A stretch of 64,000 bases of DNA from WHSW01 sp035296705 (GTDB lineage: Bacteria; Actinomycetota; Thermoleophilia; Solirubrobacterales; 70-9). Each line of letters opens with the position of its first letter. The stretch's first letter is position 1. The notes beneath the pieces are model-generated. The model ran no database searches, was not told the DNA's origin, and was given only the letters and a program-made list of their open reading frames with translations. The stretch covers positions 32,545 through 96,544 of the forward strand of contig DATHAL010000061.1 in assembly GCA_035296705.1 (NCBI GenBank). Direction: 5' to 3'. Below are positions 47,263 to 55,548 of the stretch, one piece after another. The position numbers and the translations under genes are program-made.

Positions 47263-48221
47263 GCGTCCGCCAGCCGGGGCAGGAGCTCCTCGGCGGCGAA
47301 GTCGAGAAAGCCCTCCTGGTCCGGGCCGACCTGATGGAAGTAGACGTGGTCGTAGCCGGCATCGACAAACTCGCGGATTGCGTCGACGATCCGCTCCGGG
47401 TCGGGGCCGCAGACGACGGCTTCCGCGACGTCGTCCTCCGAGGCCCACGAGCTCGCGTCCTCGAACATGGACGGCAGCGGAAGCTCCCAGTTGAGCGCTC
47501 CGGAGACGACCGCGTTCGGCCACCACGCGAGTGCCGTCCGCTTCGCGGCCGCCTCGTCGGCGGCCCAGCAGACGTGCACCTGCCCGTAGCTCGGTTTGCC
47601 CTCGCCGCCGGCGTCCTCGAACACCTGGACCACCTCGCGGTCGGGGACGAGGCCGAAGAAGCCGTCGCCGACCCGCCCGGCGAGGGCGGTCGCCTTCGGC
47701 CCCGCGCCGGCCACCAGGATCGGCGGCGGTTCCTCCGGGAGCGTGTAGAGGCGCGCGTTCTGGACGGTGTAGTGGCGCCCGCGATGGCTCTGCAGGCCAC
47801 CGCGCCAGAGCTTTCGGACCACCTCGATCGCCTCCTCGAGGCGCTCCTGGCGCACCGCCGTTTCAGGCCACGGGTCGCCGAGGATGTGTTCGTTCAGGTT
47901 CTCGCCGCTGCCGACGCCGAGTGAGAAGCGTCCGGGGAGCATCACCGCCGCCGTCGCCGCCGCCTGGGCGACGATCGCGGGGTGGATCCGCGTCGTCGGA
48001 CAGGTGACCCCGGTGGTGACCTCGATCCGCTCGGTCGCCTCCGCAAGTCCGCCGATCACCGCCCACACGAACGGGCTCGACCCCTGCCGGTCGACCCACG
48101 GATGGAAGTGGTCGGAGATCGAGAGGAAGTCGAAACCCACTTCCTCCGCGCGCCTGGCGAAGCCGACGAGCTCGCGCGGGCCGAACTCCTCCGAGGAGAG
48201 CGTGTAGCCGATCGCCGCCAT
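47232..48221 (-). CDS. LLM-class (F420-type) oxidoreductase
   Basis: A 329-residue LLM protein with GFDFLSISDHFHPWVDRQG, RIEVTTGVTCPTTRIHPAIV, RFSLGVGSGENLNEHILG and PPILVAGAGPKATALAGRVG, the normal order for F420-dependent members. SGENLNEHI is the motif shared with TIGR03557-type proteins. It is similar in layout to the gene at 43277, so the two may be paralogues. ATG 48221 gives MAAIGYTLSSEEFGPREL. Confidence 0.87.
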   Translation of the reverse strand: MAAIGYTLSSEEFGPRELVGFARRAEEVGFDFLSISDHFHPWVDRQGSSPFVWAVIGGLAEATERIEVTTGVTCPTTRIHPAIVAQAAATAAVMLPGRFSLGVGSGENLNEHILGDPWPETAVRQERLEEAIEVVRKLWRGGLQSHRGRHYTVQNARLYTLPEEPPPILVAGAGPKATALAGRVGDGFFGLVPDREVVQVFEDAGGEGKPSYGQVHVCWAADEAAAKRTALAWWPNAVVSGALNWELPLPSMFEDASSWASEDDVAEAVVCGPDPERIVDAIREFVDAGYDHVYFHQVGPDQEGFLDFAAEELLPRLADAQAAAGRTGG

Positions 48222-48252
48222 CGGCGCAGGCCTACCCGCGGCCCGAACTCGG

Positions 48253-48975
48253 CTAACCGGTCGGGCCGAAGCGCTCGGTGCGGATCCGCGTCCCGTCGAG
48301 GCCGGCGTCGAGCAGGAGCCGCGTGGCCGTCTCGACGAAGCCATTCGCGCCGCAGACGAACGCCGTTGCGATCGGGTCGACGAGACCGTCGAGGAGCGCC
48401 GCGTCGATCCGCCCGGTATGCCCGCTCCAGTCCTCCGGCGCGCCGCGCGTGTATGTGAGCAGCGTCTCGGTCCCGAGCTCTTCGGCGTAGATCACGTCCT
48501 CGGCGCCGCGCACGGAGTAGATGAGCCGCATCGCGAGCTCCGGCATCGCGCGCCGCCGGTGCCGCAGCATCGCCATCAGCGGCACGACCCCCGATCCCCC
48601 GCCGACGAGGAGCGCCGGCGACTCGCCGTGCCATACGAAGTAGGAGGCGAACGGGCCCCGGACCTCGACCCGGTCGCCCTCCTCGACGACGTCGTGGAAG
48701 TAGGGCGAGACCTCGCCCTCGTCGAGCCGGTCGATCGTGAGCTCGATCTGGCCCTTTTCAAGCGGCGAGGACGCGATCGAGTAGGAGCGCTGGGCCCGGT
48801 AGCCGTCGGGCGCCGTGAGCCGGACGTCGTAGTGCTGACCGGGCAGGTGTGGCATCCACATCGGCAGCTCGAGCCGGAACGATTTCACGCGCGGCGTCTC
48901 CACCTTGACCGCGGTGACGGTCGCGATCTGCCATCGGCCGGGCGCCCGCGGCGCTACCGGCGTCAGTCGGTCCAA
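48253..48975 (-). CDS. FAD/NAD(P) oxidoreductase (ferredoxin-reductase type)
   Basis: A 240-residue FNR-type flavoprotein. The FAD motif is RAQRSYSIASSP (RxYS), followed by PYFHDVVEEGDRVEVRGPFA, the NAD(P) motif is LLVGGGSGVVPLMAML and the C-terminal motif is AFVCGANGFVETATRLLLDA. No [2Fe-2S] domain is attached. The only start that covers the whole fold is TTG at 48975, thirteen bases inside the upstream oxidoreductase gene, so translation is coupled. It probably passes electrons to or from that molybdenum enzyme. Confidence 0.87.
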   Translation of the reverse strand: MDRLTPVAPRAPGRWQIATVTAVKVETPRVKSFRLELPMWMPHLPGQHYDVRLTAPDGYRAQRSYSIASSPLEKGQIELTIDRLDEGEVSPYFHDVVEEGDRVEVRGPFASYFVWHGESPALLVGGGSGVVPLMAMLRHRRRAMPELAMRLIYSVRGAEDVIYAEELGTETLLTYTRGAPEDWSGHTGRIDAALLDGLVDPIATAFVCGANGFVETATRLLLDAGLDGTRIRTERFGPTG

Positions 48976-49577
48976 TACCGCTCTTCCTTCCACGGGTCGC
49001 CTCGGTTGTGGTAGCCGTTGGCCTCCCAGAAGCCGGGCTCGTCGTGGTCCATGACCCGCAGGCCCGCGACCCACTTCGCGCTCTTCCAGAAGTAGAGGTG
49101 CGGGACGAGAAGGCGCGCGGGGCCGCCGTGCTCCCGCGGCAGCGGCTCGCCCTCGTGCTCGGTCACGACCCACGCCTTGCCGTCGGTGAGGTCCTCGATC
49201 GCGAGGTTGGTCGTATAGCCGCCGTAGGACCACACCATCGCGTAGGCATCGAGCGGCTCGGCCTCCGCGAGCAGTGTGTCGACGGAGACACCGCGGAAGC
49301 TCGTGCCGAGCTTGGACCACTTGGTGACGCAGTGGATGTCGCACGGCACGTCGTCGAACTCGAGCCGGTGGAACTCCTCCCACGTCCACTCCCGCTCCTC
49401 CGCGACCATCCCGTCGATCCTGAGGCTCCAATCACGCGGCTCGAGCTGCGGCGTCGGCCCGGCGGTGAGCACCGGGAAACCCTCCTCGACGTACTGCCCG
49501 GGCGGTACACGGTCGGCGAGCTCCTCGGGCACGCGGCGGCGGGCCTGGAAGCCGCGCGAGATGAACCCCTCCGCCAT
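48963..49577 (-). CDS. Sulfite-oxidase-like molybdopterin oxidoreductase
   Basis: A 204-residue protein with only the molybdopterin domain of the sulfite oxidase/YedY family. PRDWSLRIDGMVAEEREWTW opens the domain, DVPCDIHCVTKWSKLGTSFR holds the molybdenum-binding cysteine (HCVTKW), and KAWVVTEHEGEPLPREHGGP AR-type residues contact the cofactor. No Tat signal, heme or dimer domain is present, so it is cytoplasmic. It is sandwiched between the UBP zinc finger and the FAD reductase with overlaps of 1 and 13 bases. Confidence 0.87.
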   Translation of the reverse strand: MAEGFISRGFQARRRVPEELADRVPPGQYVEEGFPVLTAGPTPQLEPRDWSLRIDGMVAEEREWTWEEFHRLEFDDVPCDIHCVTKWSKLGTSFRGVSVDTLLAEAEPLDAYAMVWSYGGYTTNLAIEDLTDGKAWVVTEHEGEPLPREHGGPARLLVPHLYFWKSAKWVAGLRVMDHDEPGFWEANGYHNRGDPWKEERYWTD

Positions 49578-49891
49578 CAGGCGCCCATGGGCGACGGCGG
49601 GATCCGCGTGGAGCCCGTGACGTCGGGGAGCACCATCCCGAGCTCGTCGTCGTAACACCACGACCAGCTCTCGCCCGGCTCGAGCGAGCGGATGATCGGG
49701 TGGCCGCTCTCGCGAGCGTGCGCGGTGGCGTGGCGGTTCGGCGAGTCGTCGCAGCAGCCGACGTGGCCGCACTCGAGGCAGATCCGCAGGTGGAGCCAGG
49801 GTTCGCCGGCAGCGAGGCAGTCCTGGCACCCCTCGACCGACTCCGGCAGCTCCATGAGCCGCACGTGGTCAAGGTGCGTGCAGGTCGCCAT
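49577..49891 (-). CDS. UBP-type zinc finger protein
   Basis: A 104-residue protein consisting of a ZnF-UBP domain: CTHLDHV, then CQDCLAAGEPWLHLRICLEC, GHVGCCDDSPNRHATAHARE and SGHPIIRSLEPGESWSWCYD. In eukaryotes the domain binds the free C-terminus of ubiquitin. In this bacterium no ubiquitin-like partner is visible in the window. It overlaps the Mo-oxidoreductase start by one base (TGATG), implying a functional link with the redox pair. Confidence 0.87.
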   Translation of the reverse strand: MATCTHLDHVRLMELPESVEGCQDCLAAGEPWLHLRICLECGHVGCCDDSPNRHATAHARESGHPIIRSLEPGESWSWCYDDELGMVLPDVTGSTRIPPSPMGA

Positions 49892-49945
49892 CGCCCTCGC
49901 CACTCTAGACGCCGGCGGAAGTCTGCCGGCGCCTCGCCGGAGGCG

Positions 49946-50443
49946 TCAGCGTGGCGTTGCGTGCTCCTTGGATGCGGTCGGCTGACCCGGGAGGTGGAGC
50001 AGGCTGCGCACCTCTCCGACGCCGTCGACATCCTTCGCGGCGAAGATCAGCTCGTTGATCTCCTCCTCGCTGTCCAGCTCGCCGCGCAGGTAGACCACAC
50101 CGGCCTCGACGTTCACCGAAACGGAGCCCTTGGGCGCCTCGCGGCCGCGGAAGATCTCGGTCTCGACCTTGCGCGCCAGCGCCGGGTCGTTGAACCGTGA
50201 GCTGTCGCGCTCGTCGCCCGGGGTCCTCGCCTTGTGCACGATCCCCTCGGCGACGCCCTTCATGTAGCTCGCCCGCTGCTCGGCGCCGCGGGCGGTCCGC
50301 TGCGCCGGCCGCCGGACCATCGCGAGAGCTCGATCGCGGGCCATGTGACGCCGGCGCGTCCCGTTGTTCGGGTCGAGAAAGTATTCGGCTGCGGCACCGG
50401 CGGCAACGGCGCCGACGACCGTCTTCGCACTCGTCTTGCTCAT
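49946..50443 (-). CDS. BON-domain protein
   Basis: A 165-residue protein. The N-terminal ~65 residues are Ala/Arg-rich (KTVVGAVAAGAAAEYFLDPN, weakly hydrophobic, possibly a short membrane anchor). Residues ~90-155 are a BON domain (DPALARKVETEIFRG, GSVSVNVEAGVVYLRGELDS, GVGEVRSLLHLPG), which binds phospholipid or peptidoglycan-like surfaces. GAGGAGGCAACG precedes the ATG. Envelope or stress role inferred from family. Confidence 0.82.
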   Translation of the reverse strand: MSKTSAKTVVGAVAAGAAAEYFLDPNNGTRRRHMARDRALAMVRRPAQRTARGAEQRASYMKGVAEGIVHKARTPGDERDSSRFNDPALARKVETEIFRGREAPKGSVSVNVEAGVVYLRGELDSEEEINELIFAAKDVDGVGEVRSLLHLPGQPTASKEHATPR

Positions 50444-50536
50444 CGTTGCCTCCTCATTCGCGATCGTGTCTGACCTACCCGAGCACCAGGGCCGGAAACG
50501 ATCGCTCGCCGCCGCCCTGGGACTTAGACTCGCGAC

Positions 50537-51781
50537 ATGCGCGAGGCCGAGGTCCGCTCGCTGGGCGCGATCGCCGCGGCGTCGATCGCGCGTCCATCGA
50601 CCGTCGCGCGAGACGTCCACGGCGCCGTCGCGGGCCGCGTCTTCAGCCTCCTCGGGCCGCTCGGCATTGCGGCGCGCGCGGTTCACGACCGCGCCTCCAG
50701 GGTCGCCTATGGCGGCGTCGCGGCGGCGCTGCCCCTCATCCCGCGCGCAGCGGGCGCCGCCGCGGCCCGCGTGAGTGGCGCCGACGCGCGCGCGCTCGCC
50801 GACTCGCAGAGTGGCAGCCTTGCGCTCGCGGCGCTGAACGGGTTCGCCGGCGACCGGCTCGCCCGGGACCACCCGGCGCTTGCCCTCGAGCTCGGGCTGC
50901 GCGAGCGCGGGCGCAGCGTGGCGGTCGAGCCGGTCGCGCTCGTGGCGGCGTACCCGGACGCCACGGAGCGGCTGGTGGTCTTCGTCCACGGCCTCTGTGA
51001 GACGGAGGGCGCGTGGAGCCTTGGCGTTCCGGGCGGTGTCCGGCGCCCGACCTACGGCGAGCTCCTTCGCGAGGAGCTCGGCTTCACGCCGCTCCACGTC
51101 CGCTACAACACCGGCCTGCACATCTCCGACAACGGGCGGCGCCTGGCGTCGACGCTCGAGTCGGTCGTGCAGGCGTGGCCGGTCGAGGCGCGGGAGATCG
51201 TCCTGATCGGCCATTCGATGGGAGGGCTCGTCCTGCGCAGCGCCTGCCACTACGGCGCCCGCGCCGGCCATGCGTGGACGGAGAGGGTCCGCCACGTGGT
51301 CTGCCTCGGCTCGCCGCACCTCGGGGCGCCGCTCGAGCGCGCCGCGAATGTCGCGGGCTGGACGCTCAGCCGCCTGCCGGAGATGCGGCCGTTCGCGGAC
51401 CTCTTCCTCAACGATCGCAGCGCCGGGATCAAGGATCTGCGCTTCGGCAACTGCGTCGAGGAGGATTGGTGCGACTGCGATCCGGACGAGTTCCTGCGCG
51501 ATCGCTGCCGCGAGGTCCCGTTCCTGGAGGATGCGAGCTACTACTTCGTCGCCGCGACCCTGAGCCGGAGCAGCGATGGCGTCGGGGGGCTCGTCGGCGA
51601 CCTGCTCGTCCACCACGCGAGCGCCTCGGGCCGGGGACGCCGCCGGCGAATCGGCTTCGCGGAGGAGAACGGCCGCCATCTGCCCCGCGCACACCACCTC
51701 CAGCTCCTCAACCATCCGGGGGTGCACGAGGCGCTGCGTGGTTGGCTCGCGACCGAGCGGGTCCCTCTGCCCGAGGCCTAA
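50537..51781 (+). CDS. Alpha/beta hydrolase (PGAP1/lipase-like)
   Basis: A 414-residue lipase-fold protein. After ~130 residues of Ala/Arg-rich N-terminus comes LVVFVHGLCETEGAW, the nucleophile elbow is VLIGHSMGGLVLRSA (Ser), VCLGSPHLGAPLERAANV follows, and the late RAHHLQLLNHPGVHEALR may contain the catalytic His. No signal peptide is apparent. Several cysteines (NCVEEDWCDCDPDEF) sit in a surface loop. It ends overlapping the ATL stop. Confidence 0.82.
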   Translation: MREAEVRSLGAIAAASIARPSTVARDVHGAVAGRVFSLLGPLGIAARAVHDRASRVAYGGVAAALPLIPRAAGAAAARVSGADARALADSQSGSLALAALNGFAGDRLARDHPALALELGLRERGRSVAVEPVALVAAYPDATERLVVFVHGLCETEGAWSLGVPGGVRRPTYGELLREELGFTPLHVRYNTGLHISDNGRRLASTLESVVQAWPVEAREIVLIGHSMGGLVLRSACHYGARAGHAWTERVRHVVCLGSPHLGAPLERAANVAGWTLSRLPEMRPFADLFLNDRSAGIKDLRFGNCVEEDWCDCDPDEFLRDRCREVPFLEDASYYFVAATLSRSSDGVGGLVGDLLVHHASASGRGRRRRIGFAEENGRHLPRAHHLQLLNHPGVHEALRGWLATERVPLPEA

Positions 51782-52080
51782 TCCCGAAGGAGCTCGTCGA
51801 GCGCCTCGGCGGGCACGCGAGCGACCCTCATCACCACCCGTGAGCCCCTGAAGGGGACTCCCTCCGCCTCGAGCAGCCGCCGCTGGCGCTCTCCACGGGC
51901 AAGCGACCCGTCGGCGCGCACGACCCGCTGCCACGGGACGGCCGAGTCGTCGCACTCCGACAGCGCGCGACCGGCGGCCCGCGGCGCGCTCGGGCAAAGG
52001 TCGCCGTAGGTGGCGACGAAGCCCAGTGGAATCGCCCGGGCCCGCGCGAGGATCTCGTCCGCGATCGAGCTGGCGGGCAC
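51778..52080 (-). CDS. Alkyltransferase-like (ATL) protein
   Basis: A 100-residue MGMT-like DNA-binding domain with FVATYGDLCPSAPRAAGRAL and AVPWQRVVRADGSLARGERQ. The position of the alkyl-accepting cysteine in PCHR is Trp50 (PWQR), the mark of ATL proteins, which bind O6-alkylguanine without transferring the group and mark it for nucleotide-excision repair. Start GTG at 52080; an open extension upstream is not family-like. A true Ogt is encoded 1.6 kb away. Confidence 0.88.
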   Translation of the reverse strand: MPASSIADEILARARAIPLGFVATYGDLCPSAPRAAGRALSECDDSAVPWQRVVRADGSLARGERQRRLLEAEGVPFRGSRVVMRVARVPAEALDELLRD

Positions 52081-52140
52081 CGGCGGAGTATGCGCGCTCG
52101 GCTGCCATCCAGACCACGTCGATAGGTTGGCGGCGAGCTG

Positions 52141-53016
52141 ATGGACGCCTTCCGGACCCCCGAGGAACGGTTCGCCAACCTCCCCGGCTACGCGTATGCG
52201 CCGAACTACGTCGAGGTCGACGGCCTCCGGCTCCACCACCTGGACGAGGGCGAGGGGCCGACGATCGTCTGCTTTCACGGCGAGCCGAGCTGGAGCTACC
52301 TCTATCGCCACGTGCTCGACGTGCTAGTGGCGAGCGGCCACCGCGTCGTCTGCCCCGACCTCGTCGGCTTCGGCCGCTCCGACAAGCCCACCGCCCGGGC
52401 CTGGTACAGCTACGAGCGGCACGTCGCCACGGTCAGCGCCCACCTCGATCGGATCGAGCTCACGGACCTCACCGTGGTCGTGCAGGACTGGGGCGGCCCG
52501 ATCGGCCTGCGGTGGGCGGTCGAGCACGCCGACCTCGTGAGCCGACTCGTGATCCTGAACACCGGGCTGTTCACCGGGCGGGTGAGCAAGGGCTTCATGG
52601 CCTGGCGCGATTTCGCCGAGCGCAACCCAGACCTGCCGATCGGCCGGATCATCGCCGGCGCCACCACCAGCGAGCTGGCCGACGACGTCGTCCGTGCCTA
52701 CGAGGCTCCGTTCCCGAGCCCGGAGAGCAAATCCGGCGCCGCGGCCTTTCCGCTCCTGGTGCCGCTCGCGGACGGCGACCCGGGTGCCGGCGAGATGAAG
52801 GCCGTCCGCAAGGCCCTCGCGGAGTGGCGAAAGCCGGCCGTCGTCGCCTTCTCCGACCAGGACCCGGTCTTCCCGTTCCCGCGGTCCGGCGAGATGTTCA
52901 CCGGGCTGATCCCGACCGCCGGCGAGCAGGTTCGGATCGCGGGCGCGGCGCACTTCCTCCAGGAGGACCGCCCCACCGAGATCGTCGCGGCGATGCGGGA
53001 GTCCCTCGACGGCTAA
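52141..53016 (+). CDS. Haloalkane dehalogenase (subfamily I, DhlA-like)
   Basis: A 291-residue alpha/beta-hydrolase with the full haloalkane dehalogenase set: HGEPSWSYLYRHVL, nucleophile Asp116 in VVVQDWGGPIGL with Trp117 as halide binder, second halide-binding Trp155 in FMAWRDFAERNP, acid Asp241 in FSDQDPVFPF and His271 in GAAHFLQED. It should hydrolyse carbon-halogen bonds, releasing alcohol and halide. Its natural substrate is unknown. The gene stands alone between ATL and a VOC protein. Confidence 0.9.
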   Translation: MDAFRTPEERFANLPGYAYAPNYVEVDGLRLHHLDEGEGPTIVCFHGEPSWSYLYRHVLDVLVASGHRVVCPDLVGFGRSDKPTARAWYSYERHVATVSAHLDRIELTDLTVVVQDWGGPIGLRWAVEHADLVSRLVILNTGLFTGRVSKGFMAWRDFAERNPDLPIGRIIAGATTSELADDVVRAYEAPFPSPESKSGAAAFPLLVPLADGDPGAGEMKAVRKALAEWRKPAVVAFSDQDPVFPFPRSGEMFTGLIPTAGEQVRIAGAAHFLQEDRPTEIVAAMRESLDG

Positions 53017-53071
53017 CCCCTCGCTCGATGGGGCCGCCGGCGATGTGGTGTTCGCGACACGTACCGTCGTC

Positions 53072-53114
53072 AACCCCACACGAACGGCGTGCACCCCCTT
53101 AGTCGTGTGGCGTT
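53072..53114. terminator. 12-bp-arm hairpin between convergent genes
   Basis: AACCCCACACGA (53072-53083) and TCGTGTGGCGTT (53103-53114) pair with one mismatch around a 19-base loop. It lies between the haloalkane dehalogenase stop and the stop of the VOC gene. A second short dyad, GTGTTCGCGACAC, lies just to the left. A bidirectional terminator is likely. Confidence 0.5.
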
Positions 53115-53125
53115 AGCGACAGCGG

Positions 53126-53575
53126 CTATCGGTCGTAGGAGATCAGCTCGAGCAGGCTGGCGTCGGGATCGCGGAAATAGACGCTTTCGCCGTCGCCGCG
53201 CGCACCGGGTCGTGGTACGGGTCCGAGCTCGACCTCGACCCCGAGCCGCTCCAGGTGCTCGACGGCATCGGCAATCGGCCCGGGCCAGCGAAAGCAGAGG
53301 TCGGAGCCGCCGGGCGCGACGGGGATCCGCGCCAGGTTGATCGCCTCCTCGCCCGGCCGCGGCAGATCCTCGGCAAGGTGCACGTTGAGCTGCGTTTCGC
53401 CGACCCTCAGCGCGCGGCGGCCGGAGTCGAACTCGACCGGCTCGGCTCCGACGACGCGTGCGTAGAACGCGCGCGTGCGCTCCCAGTCGGACGCCGCGAT
53501 CACCAGGTGGTCGAGCTCGAGCGAGGCGATCTCAGACCCGCTCCCGGACCCCCGCCTCGCGCTCGGCGACTCCAT
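53126..53575 (-). CDS. VOC-superfamily (glyoxalase-like) protein
   Basis: A 149-residue single VOC domain: LELDHLVIAASDWERTRAFY at the first strand, then RALRVGETQLNVHLAEDLPR and SVYFRDPDASLLELISYD at the end. Likely metal ligands are His22, His68 and the late Glu, the normal positions for this fold. Function unknown (dioxygenase, resistance or isomerase are all possible). The next gene is divergent. Confidence 0.82.
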   Translation of the reverse strand: MESPSARRGSGSGSEIASLELDHLVIAASDWERTRAFYARVVGAEPVEFDSGRRALRVGETQLNVHLAEDLPRPGEEAINLARIPVAPGGSDLCFRWPGPIADAVEHLERLGVEVELGPVPRPGARGDGESVYFRDPDASLLELISYDR

Positions 53576-53661
53576 TCGGCATGCGCGTCCGGTACCCCTC
53601 GCCGACGCGCGCGAAAACCGCACCTCACGGATCGGCCGGACCGATCGTTGACACTGATGAG

Positions 53662-54210
53662 ATGACCGCGGCGGCCGCAGGCATGAGCGCGTTCGAGACA
53701 CGGCTCGGGAGCTGCGCGATCGCTTGGCGGGGGCCGCTGGTGGCGGCGACCGCGCTCCCGCGAGCGGATGCCGAGCTGGCGGTCGCGGGGCTCCGCCGGC
53801 GGTTTGCCGATGCCCCCCTCGCCGCTCCGCCGGCCGCGGTGAGCACGGTCGTCGACGACATCGTCGCGCTGCTCTCCGGCGAGCCGCGGCGACTCGACGA
53901 GGCCGATCTCGACTGGAGCCGCGTCGGCGCGTTCGAGCGGCGGATCTACGAGGCGGCACGACTGATCGAGCCCGGCGCGACCCTCACCTACGGCGAGCTC
54001 GCGGCGTTCGCCGGAGCCCCCGGCCGGGCGCGCGAGGTCGGCGCCGCTCTGGGGCGAAATCCCTTCCCGCTCGTCGTCCCGTGCCATCGCGTCGTAGCGG
54101 CCGACGGACGGATCGGCGGATTCTCGGCCGCCGGCGGGCGCGAGACCAAGCGGCGGCTGCTCGAGATCGAGGGCGCGGCGATCGCCGCGCAGCAGCCGCT
54201 CTTTCGCTGA
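53662..54210 (+). CDS. ogt: Methylated-DNA-[protein]-cysteine S-methyltransferase (Ogt)
   Basis: A 182-residue MGMT that repairs O6-alkylguanine by moving the alkyl group to its own cysteine. The active-site motif is LVVPCHRVVAADGR (Cys141), preceded by TYGELAAFAGAPGRAREVGA and followed by GGFSAAGGRETKRRLLEIEG. The N-terminal ~85 residues are divergent. The start used is ATG 53662 (MTAAAAGMSAFETRLG); the frame is open further upstream. Together with ATL it shows two separate O6-alkylguanine responses within 2.5 kb. Confidence 0.92.
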   Translation: MTAAAAGMSAFETRLGSCAIAWRGPLVAATALPRADAELAVAGLRRRFADAPLAAPPAAVSTVVDDIVALLSGEPRRLDEADLDWSRVGAFERRIYEAARLIEPGATLTYGELAAFAGAPGRAREVGAALGRNPFPLVVPCHRVVAADGRIGGFSAAGGRETKRRLLEIEGAAIAAQQPLFR

Positions 54211-54222
54211 GCGCGGCGCGAC

Positions 54223-55014
54223 TCAGTCGGAGGTGGGTTTCTCGGTGCGCGCGATCTCCCGCTCGAGCTCGCGCACCTGGCGCCTCGCCGCGGTCAGCTC
54301 GCGCTTCGCGCGGTGGAGGTCGCGCTCGGCCGCATCGACCCGCTGCGCCTCCTGATCGCGTCGCGCCTCGGCGGTCGCGAGGCGCTGGCGCAGCCGCGAG
54401 AGCTCCCTGCGGGCCCGCTCGACCTCGCGCCCGCGGCCCGCGTCGCGCGCCCGGCCACGCGGCGGCTTGATCGTCCCCGGAACGATCCCGATCGTGGCCG
54501 CCGTCGTCTCGCGCTCGACCCGCCCACGCAGGACGCGGCCGCGCAGCTCGCCGTCGGTCGCAACCGCCTGAAGCGTCTCGGTGACGCGGTCGAGCACCGC
54601 GCCCGTGGTCGAGGCGGAGTGCGAGCCGGCGACGCGCCGCGCCGCCTCGACCATCCCGCCGACCTCCTCGCGCTCACGCGCGGCGCTCGCGCGGAGCTCC
54701 TCGGAATCCGCGCCCTCCTCGAGCACGCGGCGCTGGGCCTCGGCGAGCTCGTCCGCCGCCTCGGCGAAACGCTGGGTGCGGTCCGGGTCGTCCGCGCTCA
54801 CCCGGTTGATCAGCCACGCGGCCTGTGACGGCCGCCGGAGCTTCTTGACCCGCGCCGCGGTCTCGCGATCGCCCCCCGCGCGCAGGTCCTTGACGAGCGC
54901 ATCGCGCGCCGCGACGAACCCGTCGGGATGCTCGCGATAGAGCGGATCCAGCCGTTCCTCGACCTCGGCGGGAAGCTCCACGCCGCCGTTGCCGTCTTGC
55001 TCGCGCCGCGCCAT
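54223..55014 (-). CDS. Coiled-coil protein of unknown function
   Basis: A 263-residue, highly charged protein. The N-terminal part (ELPAEVEERLDPLYREHPDG then FVAARDALVKDLRAGGDRET) and SQAAWLINRVSADDPDRTQR are recognisable in actinobacterial proteins of unknown role. The last ~90 residues are a heptad-like coiled coil rich in Arg, Glu and Ala. It is soluble, with no signal. It lies 12 bases from the next minus-strand gene. Confidence 0.7.
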   Translation of the reverse strand: MARREQDGNGGVELPAEVEERLDPLYREHPDGFVAARDALVKDLRAGGDRETAARVKKLRRPSQAAWLINRVSADDPDRTQRFAEAADELAEAQRRVLEEGADSEELRASAAREREEVGGMVEAARRVAGSHSASTTGAVLDRVTETLQAVATDGELRGRVLRGRVERETTAATIGIVPGTIKPPRGRARDAGRGREVERARRELSRLRQRLATAEARRDQEAQRVDAAERDLHRAKRELTAARRQVRELEREIARTEKPTSD

Positions 55015-55026
55015 CTGCGGCCCGTT

Positions 55027-55518
55027 CTACCTCACTTCGAGGCGTGTTCGCAGCTCGGCGACCCGCTCGAGGTCGGCGTCATGGACGGCGACGATCTCCG
55101 TCGGGCAGACGAGCATGGCTCCGCGATCAGCGTCGAGGTCGGGGACGCCGCCGAGCTCCCCCTCGAGCTCGACGATGCGCGTGCCCTCGAACTCCACCCC
55201 GCGCTCGACGAGGTACCGGTAGAGGCCGCCGAGCCCCGGGAAGACGCTGACGCCGCGGCGCTGCGTCCTCGTGATCTCCCCGTCACCACCGCACGCCGGG
55301 CAGGTCGCGAGGTACTCGACCCGGCCGCCACAGGCCGGGCAGTCGCGCCGCGTTCCCTCCTCGACGCACGACAGGCAGCGAAACTCGGTCTGCCCACTGC
55401 CGCCGCACTTGTCGCACGGCCCGTGGTCGGGCTCCCCCCACGGCGTCGAGACCTGGCCGTCCGGGTCGAGCAACCGCCCGGGCTCGAGCGAGTCGCGGAG
55501 GTGGTGGAAGTACGGCAT
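55027..55518 (-). CDS. DnaJ-type zinc-finger (CxxCxGxG) protein
   Basis: A 163-residue protein with a central cysteine-rich block: PCDKCGGSGQTEFRCLSC near 34-51 and CPACGGRVEYLATCPACGGD near 60-79. These resemble the zinc centres of DnaJ without the J domain. The C-terminal part is FPGLGGLYRYLVERGVEFEG and a beta-rich tail. ATG at 55518 is used; GTG two codons upstream is possible. It is divergent from udgX with 30 bases between. Function unknown. Confidence 0.75.
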   Translation of the reverse strand: MPYFHHLRDSLEPGRLLDPDGQVSTPWGEPDHGPCDKCGGSGQTEFRCLSCVEEGTRRDCPACGGRVEYLATCPACGGDGEITRTQRRGVSVFPGLGGLYRYLVERGVEFEGTRIVELEGELGGVPDLDADRGAMLVCPTEIVAVHDADLERVAELRTRLEVR

Positions 55519-55548
55519 ATCCACCCAGTACCCGGGTATCCGCGCCCC

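Noticed and set aside
50444..52117. Long upstream extension in frame with the BON gene
   Set aside because: It runs antisense to the lipase-like gene; the BON gene has its own ATG with a GAGGAGG site at 50443.
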